Below are positions 33,600 through 45,084 of a DNA stretch of 64,000 nucleotides, piece after piece. The notes beneath the pieces are model-generated. The model saw only the letters and a program-made list of their open reading frames with translations, ran no database searches and had not been told where the DNA came from. This DNA comes from Prionace glauca (taxonomy: Eukaryota > Chordata > Chondrichthyes > Carcharhiniformes > Carcharhinidae), in assembly GCA_037974335.1 (NCBI GenBank), contig CM075760.1:70723280-70787279 (forward strand). Reading direction: 5' to 3'. The position numbers and the translations under genes are program-made. How positions within the stretch are numbered: position 1 is the first letter of the stretch; every line of letters starts with the position of its first letter.

Positions 33600-33869
33600 T
33601 TCACAGAGATTGGATTCTGCTGTTATTGTTTCTGCTCTGAATTACGTCCAGGACTGCATTTTGTTCATTCTCATAGTTAGTCAATGGGGAGGGTCAGAGG
33701 GTTTCTTTCTGCTGGACTGGCCGGTCTCACGACTTTGCCTCCAGTGGGCTGATGCTCTTTGAGTCTTGTTGCGAATACTTGGTTTTAAATTTCACAAGAA
33801 TCACAGAGTGACAGGGTGTTAGGAAGTTTAGAGATATTTAGTCAACATTTCCCTCCCCCCCCCAAAATG
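33600..33869 (+). repeat. ZNF 3' flank, inverted copy of 18150-18300
   Basis: CTGGACTGGCCGGTCTCACG, GGGCTGATGCTCTTTGAGTC and the CACAGAGTGACAGGGTGTTAGG block match the minus strand of 18150-18300. Confidence 0.8.
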
Positions 33870-34170
33870 CGCATCCAGTTTCCTTTGTGATTGTTTAGTG
33901 TCTCCATTTCCTCCAGCCTCGTAGGCAGTGAGTTCCAGGTCATTACCATTCGCTGCATCAAAATATTCTTCCTCACATTCCTCCCCCTACATCTCTGACC
34001 CAAAACTTTCAATCTCTGTCCCCCTCGTCCTTGTCCCAGCAGTGAATGGGAACAGCTTTTCTTTGTCCACCTTATCTAAACCTGTCAGAATCTTGTCCAC
34101 CTCGTTCAAATCTCCCCTCAACCTCCTTTGCTCCAAGGGGAACAACCCCAGCCTGACATCGACAATAAAG
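33870..34170 (-). mobile_element. CR1-type LINE 3' fragment
   Basis: The minus strand reads LFPLEQRRLRGDLNEVDKI and KVDKEKLFPF. It is the inverted partner of 17826-18200, with independent decay. Confidence 0.8.
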
Positions 34171-34850
34171 AACAAACTAACAGAATATGTTAATACCTGA
34201 AATCAAATGGGAATGTTTAATTTCTGTTTTAAAGATATTGTGAATATATTAGTCTGGACAATAATGAAATTGGGATAACTCAGCTTGGGTGTGGTTGAAT
34301 GGAATATATCAATCTGTTAACCACCTCCAGTGAGTGAAAATCTGGAATGTGGAGCTGGAAATCACTCCCTAACAGCACTGTGGGTGTATTTACAGGCATT
34401 GTAGCAGTTCAGGAAGGCAGTGTTGGGGTTGACCATGGCCGAGGCAGCTACATACAGACACATATTCTGTTATAATGGAAGGAGTGCAGATTGAATGTGA
34501 GGCATTATAGGACTGGACTATCTTGACCACATTCCTGTGACAGCTCAGTTTCTGCAATTACAGACCATTAAAGCTGCTTAGCAGGGCCCTGACAGCGGAC
34601 CTGGTGAGAATATTTACTGGGAATGAGTTGGAATTAAACTTATCCCAGGACCGGCTGGGTCAATCAACAAACAGTGGTAGGTAGTTGGATAAGAAATTAA
34701 GAAGCATTCTCAGGCATTGTTTAAATTAATTTATCCTAAATTTGTGCTCAGAAACTGTGACTGATTTGTGACCCGATAGTCAGTGAAGTGACAGTATATT
34801 CCAAGTAGCACTGGACTGAAAATCAGACCCTCTGAGAGTAGATCCGAATC
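34171..34850. repeat. Distal arm of the ZNF inverted duplication
   Basis: Matches the minus strand of 17100-17820. No gene. Includes CTTGACCACATTCCTGTGAC and CACTGGACTGAAAATCAGAC. Confidence 0.7.
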
Positions 34851-34984
34851 GTTATTATCTTACCCCATCATGGCCAGTGAAAAATCAGAGCTCGAGTGGG
34901 TACCGGACAGGTCTCTTATCTGCCATTTGGAAACTAAGAACACAAAACCTATTGATAAAATGGTTCGAGAATAGAGCCATTTCA

Positions 34985-35117
34985 AGTCTGGATGACACTT
35001 CATAAGAGCTCTGATAAAGGGTCATCCAGACTCGAGACATTGATTCTATTCTTTCTCCACAGATGCTGTCAGACCTGCAGAGATTTTCCAGCATCCGCAG
35101 TATTTCACTTTTATGAT
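34985..35117 (+). repeat. Dispersed retroposon tail
   Basis: CTGATAAAGGGTCATCCAGA...CTCCACAGATGCTGTCAGAC...TTCCAGCATCCGCAGTATTT, a pattern typical of a retroposed 3' end. Truncated. Bases 35118-35960 show AT-rich sequence with nothing recognised. Confidence 0.65.
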
Positions 35118-35964
35118 AAAATGAGATTTGGAATCCCCACAACCCTCCCCCAAAACAGAGGGAGTGGTGGGAGAGGAAAATAAGGATAAGAATGAAGAAG
35201 TCTGGCTGCTGATTCTCCGAGCCCATCTAGAATTAACAAAATGAGTGAATCAGTTTATAAAGCACAGAAGTTACCCATCCCTAACAATAACTGATCAAAT
35301 TACAATAATTAGGTTGAAGAATGTAACAAAAAATGAATGGATGAAGTTTAAAATCAAGTTTGTTTTGTTGTTAGAAAAGTTTTTTTTTAAATCATGTAAA
35401 GTGCCATAATTACGTGCCAAGTTTTTTTCTGCTCACTCCCCACCCCTTTAGGCTCTGTAGAAAAGTTAACCCTTTCAGCACTGAGTTGATTTGTTTTTAA
35501 ATCACTCGGAAACCCATGTCTATTTTAATTTATAATTGTGGATTTATTCAAACCAGTTAAATCTGAAAATTTTAAATGTAGCCTGGAGGAATTTGGAATA
35601 ACTGAGAATTCTCTCGTTGTCACCTCAATCCCAGATAAAGAACAAAAATTTTACAGGTGGTAATGGTAACTCAATAAACTGTTTGTTGATTGAATCAGGT
35701 TTGAGTGTTGAATGATTCTTCTGAGTTCATTGCCCCCAACACACTGGGTACATTACCACTGGAGACCAGATATTGCCAAAACCTTCAGACAATACAAAGA
35801 CTCACGAAAGCCAGTGCCCCAGTTTAAAGACTTATTGACCAATGATCGAAGGGAAACATTATTGGACAGTGTAATACCTCTCTAGAAGAGAAGCATCCTG
35901 ATCTCTGCAATAAATCTGACATAAAAGCTTTCGATAGGTCAATTATACATTCTTCATGTATAAT

Positions 35965-36420
35965 TCTTACAAGGATGTTGCCTGGACTGGGAGGCATGCC
36001 TTATGAAGATAGGTTGAGGGAGCTGGGACTCTTTTCCCTAGAGAGGCGAAGATTGAGAGGCGACCTGATAGAAGTTTATAAAATGTTGAGAGGAATAGAT
36101 AGGGTGGACTCTCAGAGGCTATTTCCCCGGGTTGAAATGGTCGCTACGAGAGGACACAGATTTAAGGTGCGGGGAGGGAAGTACAGAGGTGATGTTAGGG
36201 GTAAGTTTTTCACTCAGAGGGTGGTGAGTGAATGGAATCGGCTGCCGTCTTCGGTGGTGGAGGCGAACTCGCTGGGGTCTTTTAAAAGACTTCTGGATGA
36301 GTATATGGGGTTTAATGGGATTGGGGGTTATAGATAGGTCTATAGATTGGTGGGGTTGATGTGATCGGCGCAACTCGAGGGCCGAAGGGCCTGTTTGTGC
36401 TGTAATGTTCTATGTTCTAT
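35965..36420 (+). mobile_element. CR1-type LINE 3' end (family B)
   Basis: An open frame (35975-36337) from MLPGLGGMPYEDRLRELGLF to the ORF2 end, then the tail GGGCCGAAGGGCCTGTTTGT...TTCTATGTTCTATGT. Nearly the same as 6601-7060. Confidence 0.9.
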
Positions 36421-36567
36421 GTCAAATTCTCTCACCTTTCATTACGTACAAACCAATCATTTTTAACACAAAAAATCGTTAATTATGTATGTCATACACT
36501 TTAGCCAATTGCATTTTATCCTCTGACACAATGGGATTTGATTTATCCATAGAATCCAGACACTTAT

Positions 36568-36722
36568 ATATAGAACATAGAACATAGAACATTACAGCAC
36601 AAACAGGCCCTTCGGCCCTCGAGTTGCGCCGATCACATCAACCCCACCAATCTATAGACCTATCTATAACCCCCAATCCCATTAAACCCCATATACTCAT
36701 CCAGAAGTCTTTTAAAAGACTT
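36568..36722 (-). mobile_element. CR1-type LINE 3' end (family B), nested
   Basis: The last 155 bp of family B on the minus strand. It is inserted into a sequence otherwise continuous from ATCCATAGAATCCAGACACTT (shortened: CCATAGAATCCAGACACTT) to CCTCCCCCTACTGCTGACTC, as shown by the uninterrupted counterpart at 37552-37600. Confidence 0.8.
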
Positions 36723-36744
36723 CCTCCCCCTACTGCTGACTCCA

Positions 36745-37224
36745 CTTCCCCTATTGCTTGGCAACCCCAGATGCTTAGCTATAAAGATCAAAATTACTGT
36801 TCCCACCGGCTCTTACTCTGCCACTGGCCAACCAGACAAATGTAAATTTTCATGTCTGAGAAGGCATTGTCTTATCTGGACAGTGTGAATGGATCCTATT
36901 CATGGAGCTGCCTTGAAAACCTTTCTGTTAGAAACTTCACTGGCAAATGTTGGCAAATTCTGTGGCTTCATTCTTCTGAAGAATGTCACCTGTCTGTAAG
37001 TGTCCCTGTACCATCATGCCTTGCAGCAGCCTGCCTTTGGTTAAAGGTTACAATTGCTTTTAAAATACAGCTAACATCCATTTTAAATCAGAAAATTCAT
37101 ATTTAAATCAAAATTACTTGTTTAAATCTCTGAATTACAAGTAAATTAGAATTACTTGATTAAATCTCTTACTACAGTCGCATATGTAGACTGTTCCCTT
37201 GTTAGCTTCTAAATCATTAATTCA
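36745..37224. other. AT-rich stretch, no gene recognised
   Basis: Ends with repeated AAATCAAAATTACTTG/TTTAAATCTCT motifs (37080-37165). Possibly LINE 3' sequence; nothing certain. Confidence 0.4.
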
Positions 37225-37830
37225 ATGCTGGGAGTGTCTGAAATGCCTAATTTAAAATTTCTCAAACTTATTAGGAATTTTCTCCAACAGCTTGCCATTG
37301 CAGAGCTCGGAGTACAGCACTTGTTTTGGGTGTCTTGTGTGTGGCTTGAGGACATTGTAGCCTGTCCATTGCAGCTGGTCTGGTGTGATCAGTGCCTCCC
37401 TGCTGGGGATATTGGTCCAGGAGAGGACACTCACATTGCTATGCCTATCCTGCCAGTGGATTTGCAGGATTTTATGGAAGAAACTTTGGTGAAATCTCTC
37501 CAGGGATTTGAGGTGTCTGCTGTTCTGATGGATACAGGAGGGTGGATTTGATTTGTCCATAGATTCCGGACACTTCCTCCCCCTATTGCTGACTCTACTA
37601 CAGGCTCTGTAGACCATGTGCTTGGTGCTGGATTTGAGGTCTCGGGCTTTGAACACTCTGTTCCTCGTGTGTCCGAAGCCTGCACTGGTGCATTGGAGTC
37701 GCTTCTGGATTTCATCGTCGATGTCTGCCTGTGCCAACAGGAGGCTCCCAAAGTGGGAAATGATCCACATTGTCCAGGGGCTCAACATGGATTTTGATGG
37801 TCAGGAGGGGGAGTAGGAGTGGGCTGGGAG
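37225..37830 (-). mobile_element. Non-LTR element, ORF2 C-terminus
   Basis: The minus strand reads ADIDDEIQKRLQCTSAGFG, then VFKARDLKSSTKHMVYRA, SLERFHQSFFHKILQIHW and PSREALITPDQLQWTGYN. These are the conserved end of a LINE ORF2 (FTYLGS...ID-EI--RI... region). Its polymerase part is at 38685-38925 on the same strand; later insertions separate the two. Clade (RTE or relative) uncertain. Confidence 0.8.
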
Positions 37831-37864
37831 AGAGCCTTTGTTTCCCGGATGTTTAGTTTGTAGA

Positions 37865-37945
37865 TAAGTTTAAGCTTGTTTATTGGTGTCACAAGTAGGT
37901 TTACATTAACGCTACAATCGAGTTACATTGAAAATCACCGAGATC
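37865..37945 (-). repeat. SINE tail fragment
   Basis: The minus strand matches the TTACATTGAAAATC/AACTCGATTGTAGCG-type tail (CACTGCAATGAAGTTACTGT elsewhere), as at 55804 and 55993. Confidence 0.7.
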
Positions 37946-38009
37946 AACCTGAGTGTGCGCACAGACACACTCAGATTGTGACTGGAGCCCAATCCCTCAC
38001 TCAAACTAG

Positions 38010-38318
38010 CCTCCCACTCATTGACTCTGTCTACACTTCCCACTGCCTCGGAAAAGCAGCCATCATAATTAAGGACCCCATACACAGTGGACATTCTCTC
38101 TTCCACCTTCTTCCATTGGGAGAGATACAAAAGTGTCTCAAAAACAGCTTCTTGCATGCTGCCAGACTATTGAGTGGACCTAACACATACACCTCTGTAA
38201 CATTCTGCATTCTCTCCTTTCCTTCCCTTTGTACAGTGTGCTCTGTCTGTATAGTGTAAGAAACAATACTTTTCACTGTACACTAATACATGTGGCAATA
38301 ATAAATCAAATCAAATAG
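38010..38318 (+). mobile_element. LINE 3' end, second family
   Basis: The plus strand reads GHSLFHLLPLGEIQKCLKNS and LHAARLLSG, the usual end of a LINE ORF2 (LPSG-RYR...NSF-P-AI-LLN). The 3' terminus is GGCAATAATAAATCAAATCA. Confidence 0.75.
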
Positions 38319-38329
38319 GCATTTTTAAA

Positions 38330-38670
38330 ATTCATTTGTGGGACATGGGTATCGCTGGCTGGCCAGCATTTATTGCCCATCCCTAGTTGCCTGAGGGCAT
38401 TTGAGAGTTAACCACATCACTGTGGCTCCAGAGTCACACGCAGGTCAGACCAGGAAAGTACTGCAGATTCCCTTCTCTAAGGGACATTAGCGAATCAAAT
38501 GGGTTTTTCTGACAATTGACAATGGTTTCATGGTCATCAGTAGGTTCTTAATTTTTTTTTATTGAATTCAAATTCCACCATGGGCCGTGGATTCAAACCC
38601 GGGTCTCCAGAACATTAGCTGAGTTTTTGGATTAATAGTCTAGTGATAATACCATAGGCCATCACTCCCC
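38330..38670 (-). repeat. tRNA-derived SINE, second type
   Basis: Minus-strand copy: head with GGGTTTGAATCCACGGCCCA, body, and the 3' end GGGATGGGCAATAAATGCTG. Confidence 0.85.
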
Positions 38671-38684
38671 CCCCCCCCGCCACT

Positions 38685-38925
38685 GCCAGAGTCTGCGTAC
38701 TGCAGCCCGATGACTGAGATTAGGCTGGTCTTGGTTCTGGCCTGGAGGGGTGGGACATTGAAAGCTTCCCACTGGTCCAGTAGATGAGCTCGACTCCAGC
38801 AGGAAGCTTCATGGTGCTGGGGTGGAGTGTTGCTGCGGGGAAGGTGGGGATGAAGGTTGGCGCGATAAAGCAGCCCTGTTTGATCCCAGTTTGCACTCGT
38901 ACTGATTCTCTCGCTGTAGTAAGGA
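38685..38925 (-). mobile_element. Non-LTR element, reverse transcriptase core fragment
   Basis: The minus strand reads SVRVQTGIKQGCFIAPTF, then (another frame) RTKTSLISVIGLQYADS. These are the V-TGVKQGC-LAPTLF and L-YADD regions of a LINE reverse transcriptase. It belongs with 37225-37830. Confidence 0.75.
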
Positions 38926-39422
38926 AGTGATTGCACTGGAGGGGGTTCACAGGAGGTTCACCAGGATGTTGCCTGGGATGGAGCAGCTGAGCTATAAGGA
39001 GAGGCTCGATCGGCTTGAATTGTTTTCTTTAGAGCAGAGAAGGCTGAGGGGGGAAATGATTGAGGTGTATAAGATTATGAGGGGTACGGACAGGGTGGAT
39101 AGGAAGCAGCTGTTCCCCGTTGTTGAAGGGTCAGTAATGAGGTGGCATCATTTTAAGGTGAGAGACAGGAGGTTTTGGGGGATTTGAGGAAAAATGTTTT
39201 CACCCAGAGGGTGGTGGGAATCTGGAATTCACTGTCTGGGAGGGTAGTAGAGGCAGGAAACCTCACAACCTTTAAAAAGCACATGGATGAGCACTTAAGA
39301 GTTTGAACTGTCAAAACATTCATCAGCGAAGTACTGGAAAATGGATTAGTGTAAATTTAATATAGTTCTGTCAGTGCAGACTTGATGGGCTGAAAGGCCT
39401 CTTCTGTACTGTATGACTCTCT
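38926..39422 (+). mobile_element. CR1-type LINE 3' end (family D)
   Basis: LEGVHRRFTRMLPGMEQLSY and RRLRGEMIEVYKIMRGTDR, then the tail CTTGATGGGCTGAAAGGCCT. Broken after RRFWGI. Confidence 0.85.
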
Positions 39423-39424
39423 GC

Positions 39425-39645
39425 CTTGTGAACTCGCTGGTGTTTCTGCAGTCGGGATGACTGAGTGAATCCTGTCCCACACACGGTACAGGTGAACGGT
39501 TTCTCCCCAGTGTGAACTCGCTGGTGTGTCCACAGGGCAGATGATGATCTGAATCTCTTTGTGCAGTGAGAGCAACTGAACGGTCTCTCCTCAGTGTGAA
39601 TGCGCTGGTGGGACATCATTAGCTGAGAGCTTTTGAAATCCCTCT
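39425..39645 (-). pseudogene. ZNF remnant with two full fingers
   Basis: The minus strand encodes a part finger ([14 protein letters not shown]) and two complete ones: [18 protein letters not shown] and [18 protein letters not shown], with HTEERPF and HTGEKPF linkers. It is bounded by CR1 sequence on both sides (39422 and 39642). It is the stump of another ZNF gene and no start or leader remains. Confidence 0.8.
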
Positions 39646-40222
39646 GAGATGCCATCAGGCCCCGGAGCTTTATCAGTTTTTATGCTGCCTAAAAACCCTA
39701 ACACTTCTTCTCTCGTAATGGATATTTCCTTCAACTGGTCTACAGCTCCCTCCAAGACATTACAAGACATCAAACCCCTCTCCTTCGTGAATACTGACGC
39801 AAAGTATTCATTCAGGATCTCCCCCATTCCCTCAGACTCTAAGCACAGTTTCCCTCCTTTGTCCCTAAGAGGACCGATTTTCCCTCTAACCACACTTTGG
39901 TCCTAATGTAAAATGCCTTTGGATTTTAATTAATCCTATCCGCCAAAGTCATTTTATGCCCCCTTTTTGCCCTTCTAACTCCCCTTTTGAGCTCCCTCCT
40001 GCTCTCTCTATATTCCTCCAGGGTTCTCTCCGTTCCCAGTTGCTTAGACCTAACATATGCCTCCCTCTTCTTCCTGACCAAGTCCTCAAAATCCCCTGTG
40101 ATCCACAGCTCTCTAATCCTACCTTTCCCATCCTTCCTCTTTACCGGCACATGTCTTTCCTGCAACCTTTTCAGTTTTCCCTTGAAAGTCTCCCACTTGC
40201 CGACCGTGGACATGTGTTTACT
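39642..40222 (-). mobile_element. CR1-type LINE, endonuclease-polymerase linker part
   Basis: Minus-strand frames read GKWETFKGKLKRLQERHVPV, EYRESRRELKRGVRRAK and, nearer the ZNF remnant, LNEYFASVFTKERGL and KAPGPDGI. This is the section before the reverse transcriptase, absent from other copies in the window. It ends exactly at the finger remnant. Confidence 0.85.
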
Positions 40223-40789
40223 GTGATTCTAACTTTTCTATTGGAAATGGAAGGATGCCGGTTTTAATTGTGATGTTGATTTGTAAACTATATGACATTT
40301 ATCAGACAACACACAAAGACGCACACACACATATTCTGTCCTTCTCATTCTTTCCCACAAATTGTTTCCCTTTCACACACACACACACACATACACACAC
40401 ACATTTTCTTTCAAGTTAAAACTACATCTTGGCTTCCTGGGAGTCTTCAGAGACACAACTAAATTTCAAATGGAATGACGAACATTTTCCCCAACGCCAT
40501 GTTTATTAACATTGTGTCAGTCCTGGATAGATAAAATATTCCCATTTTGAAGCTTTTGGTCTACATTATACAAGTTACTCTGATGCAGGAAAAGACCACC
40601 GGAGTTGGAATGAAAATGTTGATCCCTCATTCCTGTCACGATTTTCCCTGCCAGTTATAAACCTCAACAGATTTCACATTTATTTAGCAGGAAAGGTTTT
40701 GGTGTTGGTTCTTGAGCAACAGGCGGTCCCTAAAACATAATAAACAAAGAGGTTAAATGTTGCTTCAATTGTTTCTGTTGGTTATTCTC
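40223..40789. other. Intergenic stretch with CA repeat
   Basis: CACACA tracts at 40318-40335 and 40375-40403. No gene recognised. Confidence 0.6.
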
Positions 40790-41770
40790 TTTCTCTTATG
40801 AACGCGCATCTCTGACATCTCCTCCAGTCACACAACTCTGTGAGATGTCTGTACTGATCTTATTGTGGCATCATGAGCGTTCCACATACAACATGAGTTC
40901 CATCTATAAATTCTCATCTTGAACATTTCCATTGAAATTTCAAGGCGAGCAGAGCTTTCTGAGCAGAATGGTTCAGATTCCCATCCCCTTTAATGTGAAC
41001 AAGTTGTTTCTGATTTCCCTACACAGGTTGTCTATTAAACATTGACTGAACACAGGGGGTGAATGTGAGAAGCTGAAGTTTCCAGTTGAAGAGGTTCCCA
41101 GTGTCTCTGAGCAGCTGAACTGGGGAAGCCTTTGGGCAGAGACTGCGCTGCTGCTATTTCACTTCCTGACCACCGGGGGTCGCTGGAACACGCCCGGGTT
41201 CTGCTCCGCCCAGTGTCACCTCTTGCCCACTCGGGCTCGGCCGCTGGTCGTTGGCGGAACATCCGGGTCCCGTAGAGAGGCGGGGCCAGCTGCCATATTT
41301 CCGTGACGTCACCGTCAGCCCCTCCCCCCCGTCGAGGGAAAAGCGGCGGTTCAGAAATGTAGAAAGTGAGAGAAATTCCCACCCGGAAATCCCGCCCGGA
41401 GCGGAATTAAAATTAAATAAAATACTAAGAGGCAGGTGGCGGAACCGCGCATGTGCGGTAGTATTTTCCCAGAGCGCACCGCGCGGGTGTGATTGAAAAC
41501 CAGACGGAATAAAAAACAGAAATGATTTTCCCGAATGGAGAAGGAACCGAAAGTCTGACGGGTGAGGATGTGAATAATAATCATCAAGATTCAACATATT
41601 AAAAGATTAACATGTAACTGCCTGGGCGCATGTGCAGAAGGGGAATTCCCCCAGCGTGCAGCGCGCGGGACGCCGTCTCCCCTGGCAACGCAAGATGGTC
41701 GCCGGCGGTGGTGTGATTGTGGCGCAGGCGCAGTGAGGTCTGCCTGCAGCCCATTGTCCAGAATGCCCCC
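40790..41770 (+). promoter_or_regulatory. Duplicate ZNF promoter without a gene
   Basis: Matches 3210-4130 along most of its length, with the CRE TGACGTCA at 41304-41311 and the GGCAACGCAAGATGG end near 41695. It extends further into GTGGCGCAGGCGCAGTG (about 41719-41735), an NRF1-like site. LINE sequence begins 160 bp on and no finger exon follows on this strand. Confidence 0.75.
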
Positions 41771-41931
41771 CAGTGGATGTGATGGGGAGGTGCAGCAGAT
41801 GGAGCAACAATCCCAGTTTCAATGGGGGGAGAGAAGCTGCAATTCTGCTCCCTGTTGTTCACTCCTCTCTCCAGCCTCAGCATTGCAGAGTGTTTAAACA
41901 AGAGGGTGCATTGTCACAGCAGCAGGGTCTC

Positions 41932-42022
41932 CATGTCTTTCCGGTAGTAAGGTGACCAGAACTGGACGCAGTTCTCCAAATGCGGTCTAACCAACGTTCT
42001 GTACAACTGCAGCATTAGACGC
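41932..42022 (-). mobile_element. CR1-type LINE fragment (family C)
   Basis: The minus strand matches the start of the 15521 frame (MLQLYRTLVRPHLEN-, SGHLTTGKT). Confidence 0.75.
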
Positions 42023-42029
42023 CAGCACT

Positions 42030-43530
42030 TATAGAACATAGAACATTACAGCACAAACAGGCCCTTCGGCCCTCGACTTGCGCCGATCACATCAACCCCA
42101 CCAATCTGTAGACCTATCTATAACCCCCAGTCCCATTAAACCCCATATACTCATCCAGAAGTCTTTTAAAAGACCCCAGCGAGTTCGCCTCCACCACCGA
42201 TGATGGCAGTCGATTCCATTCACTCACCACCCTCTGAGTGAAAAACGTACCCCTAACATCATCTCTGTACTTCCCTCCCCGCACCTTAAATCTGTGTCCT
42301 CTCGTAGCGACCATTTCAACCCGGGGAAATAGCCTCTGAGAGTCCACCCTATCTATTCCTCTCAACATTTTATAAACTTCTATCAGGTCGCCTCTCAACC
42401 TTCGCCTCTCCAGGGAAAAGAGTCCCAGCTCCCTCAACCTATCTTCATAAGGCATGCCTCCCAGTCCAGGCAACATCCTTGTAAATCTCCTCTGCACCTT
42501 TTCAATAGCTTCTACGTCTTTCCTATAGTGAGGCGACCAGAACTGCGCACAGTACTCCAAATGAGGCCTGACAAGGATCCTGTAAAGTTACAGCATTACC
42601 TCCAGATTCCTAAACTCAATCCCTCGATTAATGAAGGCCAGTACACCATACGCCTTCTTGACCACCTCCTCCACCTGCGAGGCCGATTTAAGAGTCCTGT
42701 GGACCCGGACCCCGAGATCCTTCTGCTCTTCAACGCTACTAAGACTCCTGCCCTTGATAGTGTACTCGTTCATCCCGTTGGTTCTGCTGAAATGGACGAC
42801 TACACATTTATCCGCGTTGAAGTCCATCTGCCACTTCTCCGCCCATTCCTGCATCCTATCTATGTCCTGCTGCAACTTTTGACATCCTTCCAGACCATCC
42901 ACAACACTACCGACCTTCGTGTCATCAGCGAACTTGCTAACCCATCCCTCCACTTCCTCATCCAGGTCATTTATGAAAATGACAAACAGCAAGGGTCCCA
43001 GAACAGATCCCTGGGGCACCCCACTGGTGACTGACCTCCATTCCGAAAAAGGCCCATCCACAACCACTCTCTGCCTTCTGCAGGCAAGCTAGTTCTGGAT
43101 CCACAAGGCCAAAGGCCCTTGGATCCCATGCCCTCTCACCTTCTCAAGAAGTCTTGCATGGGGGACCTTATCAAACGCCTTGCTGAAGTCCATGTACACT
43201 ACGTCCACGGCACTTCCTTCGTCAATGTGTTCAGTCACATTTTCGAAGAACTCAGCTAGGCTCGTAAGGCACGACCTGCCTTTGACAAAAGCATGCTGAC
43301 TGTTCCTGATCATTCTAAACCTCTCCAAATGCTCATAAATCCTGTCCCTCAGAAACCTCTCCATCACCTTACCAACCACTGAGGAGAGACTCACCGGTCG
43401 GTAATTTCCCGGGCTATCTCTGTTCCCTTTCTTAAAAATAGGAACCACATCCGCAACCCTCCAATCCTCCGGAACCTCTCCCGTCTCCATCGACGACGCA
43501 AATATCATCGCCAGGGGCGACATAAACAAT
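42030..43530 (-). mobile_element. CR1-type LINE (family B), longest copy
   Basis: Minus strand. ORF2 is in three adjoining pieces (43529-43089, 43067-42588, 42560-42114), so at least two breaks. It reads GEVPEDWRVADVVPIFKKGN, FVKGRSCLTSLAEF, MDFSKAFDKVP, GVPQGSVLGPLLFV, KFADDTK and the C-terminus. The 3' tail is at 42030-42080. 5'-truncated before the endonuclease. Confidence 0.92.
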
Positions 43531-43534
43531 TGGG

Positions 43535-43735
43535 ATTAGCTTAGGGGTTTTTAAAAAGGGCAGCATGGAGCAGTTGGGCTGAAGGGGCTGTTTCCATGCT
43601 GTAAACCTCTATGATTCTATATGGGAGGAACATGAAAACCCCACACAGACAATGACCGGAGGCTGGAATTGAACATGGCTCCTTGGCACTAGGAGACTGC
43701 AGTGCTAACCACTGTGCTAATGTGCTGCCACTCAG
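43535..43735. repeat. Two abutting SINE pieces
   Basis: 43535-43620 is a plus-strand SINE 3' end (GGGCTGAAGGGGCTGTTTCC...CTATGATTCTAT). 43622-43735 is a minus-strand SINE head (GGCAGCACATTAGCACAGTG). Bases 43736-43934 hold nothing recognised. Confidence 0.7.
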
Positions 43736-43934
43736 GCAAATGTATTTGGAGGGAGCACAGGACAGGTAGGGGGTGAGGGTGTGGGCGGAATGGGATGAGT
43801 TCTAACTCAATTTGATGAGGGGAGGGGTGGAAATCAGTAAAAAAAAATCAGCCTTGTCTCAACATTTTCCCTCATTCATGCTCTTGTTACTAATTAAAAA
43901 CCAGCTCACTCCTCCATTCTGCCTATCAATGGGG

Positions 43935-44485
43935 CCAACAGAAAGCAGGGAAAAGCTTGTGGCACAGAAAGAGGCCATTCAGTCTATCACATCTTCACCA
44001 GCTTGGGAAATAAAGACTTGCCCTTTATTCTAATCCCAGTTTCCAGCCATCCAGCCCCCAGCCCCCCTTACTATCAGTTCCAGCATTTCAGCTATAGATC
44101 TGTGTGTGATGCGAGTGAGCCAAGAAATTTCTGGCTGAACCATCAGTTTAGGCAGCGAATTCCAGACACCCACCGTCCCTTGAATGAGAACCTTCTTCCT
44201 AATGCCCCCTCTAATCCTTCCACCAATCACTTTATATCTGTGCAGCCCCCACTAACCCCGCTCCTACCTCCCCCATCCCCACCCACCCACAATAAGTGAC
44301 CTCTCTCTGCTCAGGGGAAACAGGCCTTTTCAATCCGCCCTGTCTTGGCTCCCTCATAATTTTGGACACCTCAGTTCGGTCTCCCTCAGCCTCCTCTGCT
44401 CTGAGGAAAACAAACCTTGCCAATCCAATCTTTCCTCATCACCACAATTCCCCAGACCTGGCAACACTATTGTAAATCTAAATGG
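43935..44485 (-). mobile_element. CR1-like LINE 3' fragment
   Basis: The minus strand has RFVFLRAEEAEGDRTEVSKI and RKKVLIQGTVGVWNSLPKLM, the ORF2 end, ending with AGAGGCCATTC-type tail text near 43970. Old. Confidence 0.75.
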
Positions 44486-44554
44486 TTATCCAATCCGACT
44501 AAACTATCCATTTAACATTGTCCCATCGCCAACTGTGAACAACCACCAGATACT

Positions 44555-44855
44555 GGCACCACTGTGGCACACTGGTTGGCACTGCTGCCTCAAAGGGACT
44601 TGGTTCAATTCTGGCCTTGTCTGACTGTGTGGAGTTTGCATGTTCTCCCCATGTCTGTGTGGGTTTTCTCTGGGTCCTCCGGTTTCCTCCCACTGTTTAA
44701 AGATGTGTGGGAGAGGTTGATTGGTCATGCTTTAGTGACAGGGGAAGTTGCAGGGTAAATGTGTGGGATACGGGGACAGGGCATGGATGGGATTGTGGTC
44801 AGTGCAGACTTGATGGACCGAATGGCCTCCCCCTGTACTGTAGGGATTTTACACA
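44555..44855 (+). repeat. tRNA-derived SINE
   Basis: Head GGCACACTGGTTGGCACTGC, body TGTGTGGAGTTTGCATGTTC, 3' end CGAATGGCCTCCCCCTGTAC. Confidence 0.88.
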
Positions 44856-45084
44856 CAAATGAGGAACAGAGACTTTGCAAATGTTGGGATACTTATTCAG
44901 AAATCAATGGGATATTTCTTGACATGTTCAGGTAAATCTCAATGATGGTCATTGTCCAGGTCTACATTAAAACAATGGTGCAGTCCAAGGTTAAAAGTGA
45001 TTTATCCTGAAATTGGACATTGCCACTGACTCCCAATATAACCGAGAGATGCAAACTCACATCACACCCTGATGTAGCGAAGGG

